64,000 bases of DNA from Acheta domesticus (Eukaryota > Arthropoda > Insecta > Orthoptera > Gryllidae). The DNA lies in contig JAHLJT010000631.1 of assembly GCA_031308135.1 (NCBI GenBank), forward strand, positions 191,288,955-191,352,954, read 5' to 3'. This document shows, in pieces, positions 46,965 through 59,300 of this stretch. The position numbers were made by a program, and so were the translations under genes. How positions within the stretch are numbered: the first letter of the stretch is position 1; every line of letters begins with the position of its first letter. Under the pieces are notes generated by a model. It had not been told where the DNA came from. It ran no database searches and saw only the letters and a program-made list of their open reading frames with translations.

Positions 46965-47518
46965 GGAGGTGCTTCCGCGCGCGGTCAACTATGGCCATTG
47001 GTCCCGTAAACGTAGTGCATGTTTTATCACGAGATGTGGTGATTGTGGTGATCGTTCCCCGCTAGATGGTGAGATCAAACTCCGACCTACACGTTGGCTG
47101 AAGAGATTTTTCTCCTATCAGTATCTCCCACTAATGGGACAATGTCGGGGCAAGCTCTCAGCTCTCGACTGGTCTCCCGACATGTGTGATGGTGTAGTGC
47201 ATGTAAGCGGTGTAGTCCATAATTGTGTGTTTACCCACCTTAGAGGTGATAATAGGACAAGGAAGAGGAAGGAAAGATCGCGCGCGATCTGTGGCTCAGA
47301 CGTTAGAATACTGCTCCGCATTCGACTGGTGTTGATCGGAAAACCATCGATCAAAGCAGCCGACCGCTGGAATTCTCCTCCAGATAGCGGCTGAACTCGA
47401 CCTAACTGTGGCTAGTGTCGAAAATCATGACATCATAGGGATTAGAACCTTAAGACCTCCCGATCAGAGGCACTGCAGGTCCAGTACATCAATTGATGTT
47501 CTGAGCCACCTACGCCGA
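46965..47518 (-). mobile_element. tRNA-derived SINE, copy H (full length, long form)
   Basis: On the minus strand from 47518: GGCGTAGGTGGCTCAGAAC (A-box region), ATCAATTGATG, GATCGGGAGGTC, AAGGTTCTAATCCC (B-box position), GATTTTCGACACTAGC, GGAGGAGAATTCCAGCG, TTGTCCTATTATCACCTC, CTTACATGCACTACACC, CAACGTGTAGGTCGGAG, AGCGGGGAACGATCACC and TTTACGGGACCAATGG. It is the best template for the long subfamily. The AATCAATC tail is replaced by other sequence near 46965. Confidence 0.87.
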
Positions 47519-49835
47519 TGATGGTTCTTTGTGAATGTCATTCTTATATCATCCGTATATTTCAAATGCTAGAGGTTTTCCAATAGAAACCCGTTTGAGC
47601 TTGATATTCAACTACAATTTGTGTTGTTGTTTTTCTGTAAATGAAAGGTAGCGCACCCTAGATGAGTTATGGCGTGCTCTTATTAACTAATTTTATACTA
47701 TACCTTCGAATTACCGTCAAATTTTGATGGGTTTCTACTAGCCTTGATTAAATATTAACCTACAATTTGCAGGCATTTGTCGCAATTGTACTCGGTTTTG
47801 CACATGGCCATCTTCAGTTTCAAAATGTTTCATGTGAGTTCTGTAATTTCGAATAACATTTCACAACTTTTTATTATTGCCGTATAAAGCTGCATTTATA
47901 AAAATGAATTAACCATTAATAATGCTTACATTTTATTACACCTCTTCATTGGATTTCTTTATTTTCACACTTCTTCCCTTGTCTCTTCTTTCATAGTTTT
48001 AATAGCCTACTTCATCGCCGCCAGACTATTCTATTGCTAACTGCAGTCCCTTTTCACAATAGTTTGTTACTCTTGTTTTACTCCGAGTTATTTTGCACTA
48101 TCTCCACTGTTCAGATAGTTTCTAATTCGTGTGTGTTTCTAATTCGCTCGAACTAGATATAGGTAACTGAGTCTAATACTTTACTTTCCTGTGCAATTAT
48201 GAAATAATAATGATGATTTATATCCTGTTGTAAGATCTCTATGCTGCAATCTCCAGGCAACCATGACTTGTGAAATTGATTATAATTTTGAACTCTTCAG
48301 AGAAGCATTTGTTGCTGAGCCCAAGCTTCTGCTGACCACTGTATCCAGCTTTATCGTTCATTTTCCATCGCTAACCTTTTCAGTTTTGATTACTGTTCAG
48401 ATTTTCTGACAAGTTAAAGAAACCCTATTCGAGGCAAGGTGCAGACCAATGGATTCTGGAAAATCCTTGATTGCATTAGTTTTCCAAGCAAACATATTAC
48501 ACCCAAAAGTCTCATCTTAATGATTATAGCTTTTGAGACGTCCTCGTTTATTTCGGAGTCGTTGCTATCTCCCGATCTACGCAACGTCACCTCTATTGAG
48601 ACGTCATTTTTTTTCTCAGACTCATGGATTCATATTGTTCATAAACACTATTCAAAACAATTTCTACACTTCTACATTAATGTCAATCTTTAAAAACTAA
48701 AATATAGAAGTCTACCATCCTTCAAAAGTATGCTAGTTTATTTCACATTCCAGTACTCGCGCGAGGTAATGGGTTACCCCATTAGCCTGTTTGTTGTTAC
48801 TTTTCAGAGATGATGTTAACGCAAAAAGATTATGAATTATTTAATAGGCTGTAAAAATACCTTTTGCTTTGTTGCATTTACTGTAAGTGTATCAGTTTGT
48901 AAGTTGCAACTTTATGGTGTTACTAAGTATCTGCCTGGGGATCTGCCCGGTGCCATTATCTTTGTAAGTTACAAAAATTGTGATAATGTAGGTGCAGGTC
49001 AACCCTGCAGTCGACATGCTCACGGTGTCGGATTTTAGTGTGAAATACGAAGAGGAATCATTACTAATGCTGTCATCGGAATCATATCGTTTATCGCAGA
49101 GATTCCGGAGAATGTCACCGGAGCAATGCAACAGATATTTCACGTTGCCAAAGTCAAGCTTGTAAATTGGAGATTATTGGCAATTCCCGCAGAATCCTCA
49201 CCACCATATTGTGTACGGACTCTTATCGAGTTAACGAAACAAATATGAACTTATCTGATTAATTATATATTGTTTCTTACCTAATACGCGTTTTTTTTCT
49301 GATGTTGGGGTATTCAAATACCCAGCGCGAGTATCCTCGTCCAACAGGATTTGCGAGTAGCGGAATGAGCCTGTTTCCTTTCCTTCGTTCTGTGTAGTCT
49401 GAGTTTCTTCGTAAGAGCTGAACTATACCTTGCAAATAATTATTATAAGCCTGAATATAGTTTTATCATAATCATAAACATTGTGAGTTCGTGCATCTTT
49501 CTAAATTGTTTAAACGTTAAATTATAAAGAAATTTCATTTATTATTTGTAGCTATTGGTATCCTTTTAAATATATACCTACTGCATTGTGATACTATATT
49601 TCATAACTAATTATTAAAATCGCTCTTCTAATAAGATGACACCAATTCTCAGTTATCTCAACTACAGTCTCTTCTAACTGTATTAACAGAGAATCTGTAC
49701 AGATAATTTGAAATAAAGGAATTCTAATGTACAACGACAGCCAATTATTTCCAATAAAATCCTGTTGTAGTAAAAAGTCACCATTTTCTCTTCAAATTTC
49801 ATAAAGTCGTTGTCGTTAACGACTACTTGTATTCT
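47519..49835. other. No recognised gene
   Basis: AT-rich. A stretch at 48920-49150 has some resemblance to SINE-flanking G/T-rich DNA (GTGCCATTATC, CATCGGAATCATATCG) but no confident match. Confidence 0.45.
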
Positions 49836-49839
49836 ATTC

Positions 49840-50270
49840 ATCATCCACTCATCCGGTCGCTTCGAATGTCATTTTTCTTTTCGAGCGTCCAGTCCCTCAG
49901 CATCAACCTTAGTCTCTCACTTGATCCGTTCCCGCGTCCCCATCCCATCTCATCTAGTTCTTCCCCTCTTCCTCTGCCATCTCCCCGCCCCGCCCCCACC
50001 CCCGCCCTTTTGCCCGGCTTCGTAAGCCTGATATATTTCCAGAGCTGTCGCCCTGCGGTTTCTCCCGCGGCGCCTTTGGCAGCGCCCCCCGCCCTTACCA
50101 CCCCGCACCCGCCCACCGTCCTCGCCCCCGCCCCCGCTCTCGTCCCCGCCGCCCGCTGTGTCTTCCATTTGCTCGCGTCGGCGTCCGTCGGGAGAATTTA
50201 TTCTTCTCGGTGGAGCCCAGCGGAGAAGGCGGGGCAGGGAGCCCACTGTAGTCGAGAACATCATTCTAAG
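49840..50270. other. C-rich, purine-poor region
   Basis: Plus strand is C+T-rich (CCCCGCCCCGCCCCCACCCC). The 160-codon plus-strand ORF (49827-50309) and the Gly/Arg-rich minus-strand ORFs are translations of this skew. Candidate CpG island. Confidence 0.4.
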
Positions 50271-50309
50271 AGGACACTGTTCTTCCGACGTTGGTGGGAA
50301 AAGTCTTGA

Positions 50310-52750
50310 TTTCTTTGTTCTTGTTGGGAGTTAGTTGTAAGCGCGAAAGTGGTTTTCATTAAAGATTTCGTTGTTAATTGGCCTCACAATAAGAATATGA
50401 AAAGTTGAACATAGAATAGGAGAAACAGTAATAATGAAATGTTTGATATTGCTTTGTAAAGAATAATTATGGTATATTCATGTAATCAGTTTTTTCTTAT
50501 TTTTGTGTAACTGTAGTTTACTTGATGTAGTATTTTCTGATGAACAATTTAACAAATTATCAATTTGTTATTAATGTAAACCTTATGGGTAAAGCAGTTG
50601 AATGACAACTATTCACTTGCTTGTTTCACCACTAACTTTTCATTTTTTGCAACTTTGCATTTAAGTTCGAATGTATTTATACTGCTCTAAACTGTAACAA
50701 AAATATTAGTTAAATGTTTTACGCACAATGTGTACATTAATGTGATATTTACATTCATATTTTGACTCTCTTACTAGAACCACAGATGAATTCATGAATA
50801 AAAGTATGTACCAATGGACGAATGAAAGGTACGGGAAGTGGCAGAACCCCCCATAAATCCAAAGTGATCCCAACTTGCTCTGCTTAAATTCTTCAAAACA
50901 ATTACACAAAGAATTGAAATTGTAGACTACAGACCACCGCATAACATATTTAGCTACTAACTCTAACACAAAATATGCAAAGCCTATTTATTATCACTAT
51001 TCATACTCAAAAAAATCACATTCCACCAGAATACAAAATAAATTCCCATTTCATGCATTTCTCAAGACTATATCTAAGCTTGATTCCGACTAGAACACCC
51101 CGGTAAACTCACCGATTTCCCTAGTATGACGTTTAAAGATAACTTATGTAACTAGACTTCATTACTAAGTTAAACTCAATTCTGTAATTACCATCCTTAT
51201 AAATAATTTAATGAATTCTTCATAGAGTTAGTTGCCTTTTGAAAAGTTTCCTTAATGATCTGCTGGGCTATTCGCAATACGTCGCTTCATGGTCCTTCCG
51301 AGTGAGGAAAATACGAGGGGGTGACACATCCAGGTATTCTCAGATACGATACTAGAGATCGACATCCAACTTTCAATGAGAAGCCATCAACAAAATAATT
51401 GATGTCAAGTAATCTCTATAGCGAAATGTGTTGATTGAAGGTTTGGATGTTTAATGCGGAACTTTCGAAAAAAATGAAATATTTCAAATAATTCTTCATT
51501 TCAAAAATTTGTTTTGCGTCACACGCTTAAGGACACTTTACAGTACTACAATTGTCTATATTGCAATATTTGGACTCCATCCTTTTAATCGGCATCCTAC
51601 CGAAACCTTGTCTAAAAATGATTACAGGCTATCTCAGAATTAATATTGCAAACGTAATTCCGTCTTAAATTATAATAAACATTTCGCATTTTTCTCTTTA
51701 AATAAATTCATCATTAACATGAAAATAAATCAGATTGTGTGGTTCTGAAACTATTCACTTTTTTCCTACAGTATTTAAAACCTGAAAATAGTGATAATCA
51801 TATTCATCTGTGCAGTGATAGAAACTTCGACTTACTTACGTTGACCATGTTTTCAATTTATGAATTAATATTTCCATTTTGCAATTTTGACGATTATCTT
51901 TTTGTTCGGCCCACTGCGCCAGCGGCAGCGGGTGGCTGCTGGAGACCGCTCCGCGATCGAGGGCGTCGCCAGAGATTACGAACGCTCAGCTCCGCTCCGC
52001 TGTTTTGATTTGTGTCCTCTTCGGGGATTTGTCTGTCTGGAGAAGCCCGCGATGCAAACATAACAGCCAGGTTTCCTTCTGCGGAGAGAAAAGGAATATT
52101 TCTTGTTTGCGTGGTAGCCGATGGACGCAAAATGTATTTCTTTCAAAGGTGTTCCTTGTTTTAATTTGACTCTGAATGACTCTGAATGATGTTCTGAGTC
52201 TTGATTTGGAATAGGATTTGGAAGACGAAAGGAAGTAGTATCTTGTCAGTCACTGCTCAAGATAGTTTTTTTTTAAATTTCAATGTCAATCAAGAGAGTT
52301 TATCAGGTAAACAGTATTGAAAAGTAGAAACAATGCAATTGTTAATTTAAAATTAATAAAAAGTTTAATTTTATTTTAATTTAAGATACCATAAGATATT
52401 CTGTGTTGTACCTAATTATGAAAAATAAGTGGTCCAACTGTTAATTCATTTTCTCATCGATTTGTAAACAATGTTTTTTAAAAAGAATGTAGATTCTCCG
52501 TGTTGTGAAATAATACGCGCAACCACTTTTTCTTCCGCACCACTCACGATACATATTTAATAGCTTCTTAACGTTCAGTAATTTTAGTCAAAAAATCATC
52601 TTCCATACGATTCGACAAAATTCAACCCCTGAGAAAAGAAACAGGATCTCTCAATCGTGTCTATCGGAAGCAGAGGAGCTCTCTGCATGAAAGAGTGGAT
52701 CTCCTTTCTCTCTATAAAATCCTTTTTCGGTCTCCAATGCTCGCAATATC
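50310..52750. other. AT-rich, no recognised gene
   Basis: A short GC patch at about 51905-52000. No repeat family recognised. Confidence 0.5.
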
Positions 52751-52779
52751 CAGCTCATACGTCGAAAGGACAAGTTAGA

Positions 52780-53735
52780 TTTAAGGCGGCGCGCCGCGGG
52801 TCGATGGCGCGCCCCATCGCCCAATTTCCCGCTCCGCGTGTTGTTACGGAGCAACGGGCGACGGCAGCGCGGGGGTGGCAGCGGGAGGGCGTGGAGGGTA
52901 GAGGTGAAGGAGGTGGTAGCGGTGCCGGAGACGAAAGCTTAGACGAAGACTGAGGTGGAGGCGACGGTAAAGGCAGAGGCGAAGGTGAAGACAGAGGCGG
53001 GGGCGGAGGTAGAGGCGGAGGCGGAGGTAGAGGCGGGGGCGGAGGTAGAGGCGGGGGCGGAGATAGAGGCGGAGAAGGTGGAGGCGGGGAAGGTGGAGGC
53101 GGAGAAGGTGGAGGCGGAGAAGGTGGAGGCGGAGAAGTGGAGGCGGAGAAGGTGGAGGCGGAGAAGGTGGAGGCGGAGAAGGTGGAGGCGGAAAAGGAGG
53201 CGGAAGTGGAGGTGGAGAAGGAGGTGGGGGCGGAGGTGGAGGTGGAGAAGGAAGCGGAGGGGGCGATGGAGGCGGAGAAGGAAGTCAAGGCGGAGGTGGT
53301 GGTGGAGGCAGAGAAGGCGGAGATGGAGGCGAAGGATGCGCAGAAGGTGGAGGAGAAGGTGGAGGCGGAAATGGAGGTGAAGGAGGCGGAGGTGGAGGTG
53401 GAGAAGGAGGCGGAGGCGGAGGTGGAGATGAAGGAGGCGGTGGAGGCGGAGAAGGAGGTCAAGGCGGAGGCGGAGGCGGCTGTATTGGCGGGGGCGGGGG
53501 CGGTGGCGGCGGGGGTTGGCGGCGCCCTGCTCGCAGCCCGTTATCATGAGCGGCGGCGCGCGGCCAGGCTCGGCTCGGCGCTGTGCGTCCCGGCGAGGCG
53601 AGGCCGGTTACCGATGGCCGGCACGTCGTCCCGACGGGCGCTCCCGCTGCTCCGCTTTAGCTGCCGGCGCACTGCTCGCCGCCCCGCCGGCCTCGCCGCG
53701 ACACGACCTACCGCCAGCCTACGCTCGCCTGGTTC
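52780..53735. other. GC-rich island enclosing a GGN array
   Basis: CpG-rich edges (GGCGGCGCGCCGCGGG near 52788 and GCGGCGGCGCGCGGCC near 53549) around the 15-bp array. Long ORFs (235 and 202 codons minus; 224 and 141 codons plus) are Ser/Thr/Pro- or Glu/Arg-rich translations of the array in different frames. Confidence 0.45.
52945..53490. repeat. 15-bp GGN/GAR minisatellite, purine-rich
   Basis: Tandem GGTGGAGGCGGAGAA units (15 bp), most regular at about 53080-53200 and degenerate on both sides (GGCGGGGGCGGAGGTAGA to the left, GGAGGTGGAGAAGGAGG to the right). A one-base loss near 53137 shifts the frame, which argues against selection as protein. The plus strand carries long G/A runs interrupted mainly at third positions. 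Confidence 0.9.
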
Positions 53736-53739
53736 ACGT

Positions 53740-55260
53740 CGTTCTCGTCTCTCTCGCTTCTCTGTTTCTGGAGCCGTCTGCGCTCGCCTTGCCGTTCCAG
53801 GTGACCTGTAGGTTACTCTCTTCTTGCTCATGTGGGCCTCGTCTCTCTCACTACGTCTCTTCTACAGTTCCTTTGCTATCCTTGATGTTTCGGATGGCCT
53901 GTAGTCCACCTGCCTCACTGTTCAAGGGAGTTCCTGTTTTCCTGCATATTTTACTGCGTTTTACATTCTCTCTCGATCAGACTAACATCATCTTGATTTC
54001 TCACCCTTGTTACAGCTCTCCCGTTTCGGTTGTCTGTCCCTCTGCTCCACGGCTTCTGCCCCCTCTGTTTTACACGCCGCTGCCTTACCGTTTTGGTCAG
54101 GACTCGCCCTCTCTCTCTCTCAAACTCTGCATCTTTCTCAATCTTTCTCTCGCGCTCCGCTACTGCAAACACCTACACCATAATCTAGGTAACCAAAATC
54201 TCACTGTTTATCGACAAATTTCTGATCCTCCATCACATTTGCTGCTCCCGACCATCTGTGTGTCCTTTCGCCGCCGCCACTTACGCTACTTTAGCTCTTT
54301 GCGGATCCTGATGGCCCAGTCACCGATCTACTTCTGCACTTTTTATGCTACTTCTACCTACTCTGCAACTTTTGCTGCCGGTTTCATTGTACTAGAGAGA
54401 ATCTTTAGCTCTACGCGCTATTCCGAAAGAGAGTCTTTGATCCACTGCCACTCCACGCCTACACACAAGCCTCGAATCTCGTGTTACCTCCGCAGCTTTC
54501 CGCCTCTTCGATGTAGCTTTTTCTCCGCGTCGAAATCCTTTATCGCACTGCCGTCCATAAATCTTTTTCTCCCATTACATTTCCTAACTTTAGTTGCTAC
54601 TCAACTGATCGCACTTGGTCTGCATTTAGTGCCCTTCACCATCCTCACCTCTTGACACTGTTTTGCCACTCAAGTCTCCTAGCGAGGTGTGACTCATTCA
54701 TACAAACAGGAGTTTTTTCGATCCACAATCTCCACTGTTCGAGCTGCTTCCTTACATTTGCAATTTCCACTTGCACACCCTTTCACACACTACTCATATT
54801 TTCTACTGTATCTAATCCAAATATGATTACTGCTTTTTACTCACCATCTTCACCGTCAGTCGTTAGACAACGACACATCGACTGTACCTATTGTTCTTCT
54901 TGTTGCCACCATCCGCCTCGTAACTATGATCCACAGGTCACTTTAATCAATACTGCTTTTGTTCACATGGAAGGTGTCATGGAGCGTTATTGTTTCCATC
55001 TTTTCAGTCAATCCATTCGTTGTCTTTGCAGTTACTTTCTTCACCTGTTCCTTACTTTATCTTTTTACGTTAAAATGCTTTATTATAATTGCTGCACCCA
55101 GCAAGATCCGTCCGATCTATCAGAACTGTCACCCAGATATAATATTTTTTCCACTCCTCTTTATCCACTGATACATTCCAATTCCCTTCAAAAATCATCT
55201 TAGATCACATGTACGTCTTGAGCACGTCACTTCTCACACATGTCACCCAACTCTCTCGTC
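53740..55260. repeat. 1.5-kb pyrimidine-rich tract with long ORFs
   Basis: Plus strand is C+T-rich throughout. Two long plus-strand ORFs (53516-54655, 379 codons; 54652-55203, 183 codons) overlap by four bases in different frames. They are rich in Ser, Leu, Phe, Cys and Pro, have no domain I recognise, begin at TTG and cross the GC island. Stop codons are rare in such skewed DNA, so I favour chance, but the total length of about 1.7 kb makes it worth an RNA check. Confidence 0.4.
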
Positions 55261-55840
55261 AGCAGCTTCTACACTCTGCTAATGTACGTGCGCTCGAAGA
55301 AGTTGCCAAATGAATGTGGTATGTAAGAAAGGGAGAGGAAATTAAAAAGATGAAAATTTGTGTGTTTTAAGGATGTAAAGTTTATAAATTATCTAATTGT
55401 TTATTAAATCGGATTTATTAATTGTAGGATAAGAGGAGTAGAAAAAATGAAAGTAAGGGGAGAGATAATGTAATGGAAAGAAAATAAATACTGTGCACCA
55501 ATGGCATAAATCTTTGATATAATTTTAAAACGCTTGAACAAAACAAAGAAGCAAATTGGAAATGAAAGTGTTAAATACAATTTAACAGAGGGAAAATAAT
55601 GGTTATAGTAGCAGGTAAGATGTACTACAAAGATACACACAACATCCGAAAGTGTCGTATCGAACAAGGTCGTGGAAGGTCGGAGCGGAACGGAGGAAGG
55701 GAGAAGCAGCAAAACGAGGGATGAGGCGGCGGCGTGTGAGATCTTCATTCAATTCCTCGCACGTCCAGATATTGCAGCTAAAGCCCTGGGAAATTGGAGT
55801 TGCCAACTGCGGTAGTATATCGCCCGGCCTCTAGAGGCAC
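55261..55840. other. AT-rich, no recognised feature
   Basis: Nothing coding or repetitive recognised. Confidence 0.5.
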
Positions 55841-55976
55841 GCGCGGCGCGGTGTGGTGTGGTGCGGAGCGGCCCTCACGTCGGTCGGAGCCACACCACCC
55901 AGCCTGCCTCAATCCACCCTTGCACACGGCACCACTCCACCTCTCCCAAGCCCGCTCCACCTCCGTTCCGCTCCAC
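55841..55976. other. GC-rich, C-rich target region of SINE K
   Basis: G-rich at the left (GTGTGGTGTGGTGCGGAGCG), then C-rich CGCTCCACCTC-type words that resume beyond the SINE at 56351. Composition suggests one low-complexity tract split by the insertion. Confidence 0.45.
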
Positions 55977-56350
55977 TTGATGTCACTGCAGGCCCTCTGA
56001 CCGGGAGGTCCTAGGTTCGAGTCCTGACGGCGGCAGAATTTTCGACACTAGCTTGTCAGCTAGGTCGAATTCAGTCGCTGTCTGGAGGAGGATTCTAGCG
56101 GCCGGCTGCTCTGATCGGTAGTTTTCCGTGGTTTCTCCGATCAACACCAGGCGAATGCCGGAGCAGTACCCTAACAAACGGACCTCACGCGATCTTTCCT
56201 TCCTCTTCCTTGTCCTATCCTCTCCTCTTACACACACACTTACACTAACATGCACTACACTATCACACATGCCGGGAGACCGGTCGGGAGCTTACAGCTT
56301 GTCCCGCCCAAAGTAGTTGATGCGCCCGGAAACACGAATCAATCAATCAA
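55977..56350 (+). mobile_element. tRNA-derived SINE, copy K, exact target-site duplication
   Basis: Starts TTGATGTCACTGCAG and has a canonical B box, GGTTCGAGTCC, at 56014-56024. The body includes TTTTCGACACTAGCTTG, GCTGCTCTGATCGGTAG, GCCGGAGCAGTACCCTAAC, TCCTTGTCCTATCC, CATGCCGGGAGACCGGTC and GCGCCCGGAAACACG. The tail is (AATC)n to 56350. Exact 10-bp duplications TCCGCTCCAC flank it at 55967-55976 and 56351-56360. It lacks the A-box end and the long form's central block. Few differences from the family consensus suggest a young insertion. Confidence 0.92.
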
Positions 56351-56360
56351 TCCGCTCCAC

Positions 56361-59300
56361 CCCATTCCGCTCCGTTCCGCGCAGTTCTCTGGCCTGCGAT
56401 AGGCCCAATGGTGTGCAGTGCTCAAAAAGTTGCATTACTTTTGACTCTTCATCCCGGGATGTGATTGACCGTTGTTGGTACCTTGTGTATAGTTAATGAG
56501 GGGGACATGAATTAAAATAACGCTTGTGTTCTAATGATGTTTATAACGAAACTAATCGAAATTTTATAAAGTTTCACTTTAGCACATAACATTTAGAGAT
56601 TGCGAGAAAGATAGTTTGCGAATAAGAGCTGCTGTGGTAAATTTTTGCGATGTTCATTTGCATGATTTGCACATTGGAAACTAGTGATGCTACAGAATGG
56701 CATACTTTTCGATATTAGTTGGACTTCCAATATCTTTAATTTAGACTAGCTTTTGCTAGTGCTGCCCCATTCTCTTCCCATCCACTACTTTTAGCGCCTA
56801 GAAAACATTTTTCTTTCATTCGGTTTCTGCCGAGAAATCGTCGTTTTTCGCTGCGTGTCGTTACTTGTTTTTCGCTGCGTTACGTATGTAGTACACGACA
56901 AAACTAATAAATGTATGAATGAATAATTTATTAGAAGATAGAAAGATCAATTCAAGTATGGCGAAATTGTAATTTATTATGACACTAAAAAACAAGAAAT
57001 TCGTAATAAAAACCTCCGTAATACGTTATTATGGGAAAGGGAATACGATTCGTAAGTATCATTCAGATATACTTTTTAAAATTTTTCTTGCATTATTTTC
57101 TCACTGTTAAATAACAATAACCATCAAGTAGTTAGTATACGGTAAATATTTAATTTTATCGAATACAATGATCTAAAAATTATTTATTTATTTATTCTAG
57201 ATAACAACTTTGTCCTTTCACTAGAGCGAGAAAAAATTTAATTCACTAACACAGTTTTTAGTTCTAAGACAATGCACGAATTCTGAAAAGTGTCGATTAG
57301 TTCGCTTACCGTTGACAACAGTCTCATTAAAACAATGAAACATGCGTTCCATTTCAGAATATAATACGCTATATTAAAATAGGTTTAGGGATGCGAGATT
57401 TTCAAAACATGAATGATTTTATAAAAATGTCGATATTTTGAAGCGAAAGTTTTAACATCGATGCTCAGTGTTTTTACGTCGATGATGATTTTTCGAAAGA
57501 AAATGCATTATATTACTAAAAACCTTTCAGGAGGTTCACATGTCAGTAAATGTAAAATTCTTTCAAAACAAAGTTTGCCAAGAGAGGAGTACGATTAGGA
57601 CGAGGGAGTGCTATTTGTGAAAACGTTGTGCATATGGATAAAAGGGAAAGTTGTTCCTTGCTAGCCAAGTGGTAACCAATCAGAGCGCGTAGATTGATTA
57701 AGTAAGAGGACATTCTTTCGTCACTTCTTTTCTGCTGTACAGTGATTTGGGATGGTTTTTGGTTCGACAGAGGGAAATCTCTAGAGTCGTAGTTAGGGAG
57801 ACAGGGTTAAATGCATTCGATCATCCTCCAAAAATAGAAATTCTGTCATCCGCCAACAACTAGATGTTTAAAAACATAGAAGATAAATTTATTAAGTGAT
57901 GTATTAATTTTGAACATTGATGTTGTGTTGGGGGTAACGCGTTCGTTCTCAGGTTTTATCGTGACATCGGATGGTGAAGTTTTGGCCGCATGAACAAACT
58001 TTTATTTGACTCCCTAGTAAGTAGTATGTTTGTATCCTTATCATGCATTTTATTTTACTTTTGTTATTTGAAGTTTTGGTATTAATTTACGAAAAACAAG
58101 TGATGAATCGTGTGGGTATCATAAAAATAACATAAAGTATGTATATAGCTTTGCATGTGTCGTTTTAATCCATTGTGCCCCCAGTTCGTATTCCCGTCGT
58201 ATGCATCGTTATCTCCTAGTACTGTCTGTCGGGAGTTCCCTGCACCTCCGATTTTCCCTGCCCGCCCCGCCTCGTTTCGCCATCCCCACCCCCTACCCCC
58301 ACTCCCCGCCCGCTCTGCACCGAGCCGTGCTCCCGTTGGCATCCGGGAGCTGGAATTCGCTACACTTTTAATTATGCTTGAGGAATGCGAATGTAAAAAG
58401 GGTCTTCTATTGCGTCACAGAATATATGTTTGATGGCAATATAAAATTTTTAAGGGTATGCGTTTCAGCAGGAACGCATACGAAAGGTACACATTTGTCC
58501 TGCGCTTAAAGGCAGGTGGATTTAAGTGCAATGCGTGTTTGTCTTTTCCCTTTAGTGTGTTGCTTGTAACTCATTTTCTATTCAGTTTTATTTAAAGGAC
58601 AAATATACAAATGATTGTTTGAATGTTTCAGCGCCATGAAGTTTGCGTTTAACGTGTGTCGACTCTACAATTCTAACCTTCTCAGAATCCTCTCCCATCT
58701 GAGAAGAATGTCGAACTGAAGTAATGACCACATTATATAACATTTCTCGGAAAGTGCTTTAAACGCCCTTCACGCTCCAAGAGTTTTTTTTTTAATTATC
58801 GATTGCGGCATCTCCATTAACACTACACATGAACTTCAACATGTAAAGAGTAGCATTTTTTAAACAAATAATTGAAGTCTGGTAAATCAGTGAAAGATGT
58901 CTGAATATTTATTTCATTTATTTTATTCTTCAAGAGAGTGTTTCCTGTCGCTAATGAGCCGCGCTGCGTATGCTATGAATAGAAAACTCCCAGAACAGAA
59001 CTTGTTTATTTTAGAAATTTGTGGAAATGTTAACAGTAAAATTATGTGGGTGTGCTTTGTTCAGAAATCCGAAGGTTTTCAACCAGCATGCAGTTAAGAT
59101 GTATACAAATTTAATAAAAGTTTCGAGAGAACAGACCTTTAACTCCAGTTGACATATCTCTAAATGGCACACAAAATCAGTAAATGAAGATGAAAATATG
59201 TGCAAAGGCGTTCTCAAGTGAATGTAATCCTAATCTTTAGAGTAAAAAGGAATAACGAAGGAATTTCAGAACTTTCTGCGATACATGTAGTACCATACAT

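Noticed and set aside
48830..49150. Tenth SINE copy
   Set aside because: Only short G/T-rich words resemble SINE-adjacent sequence; none of the head, body or tail blocks occurs in order.
52755..53811. Ser/Thr-rich and Glu/Val-rich ORFs of 202-235 codons
   Set aside because: They lie on the second GGN array in competing frames; a single-base unit change near 53137 shifts the frame, so no protein repeat is maintained.
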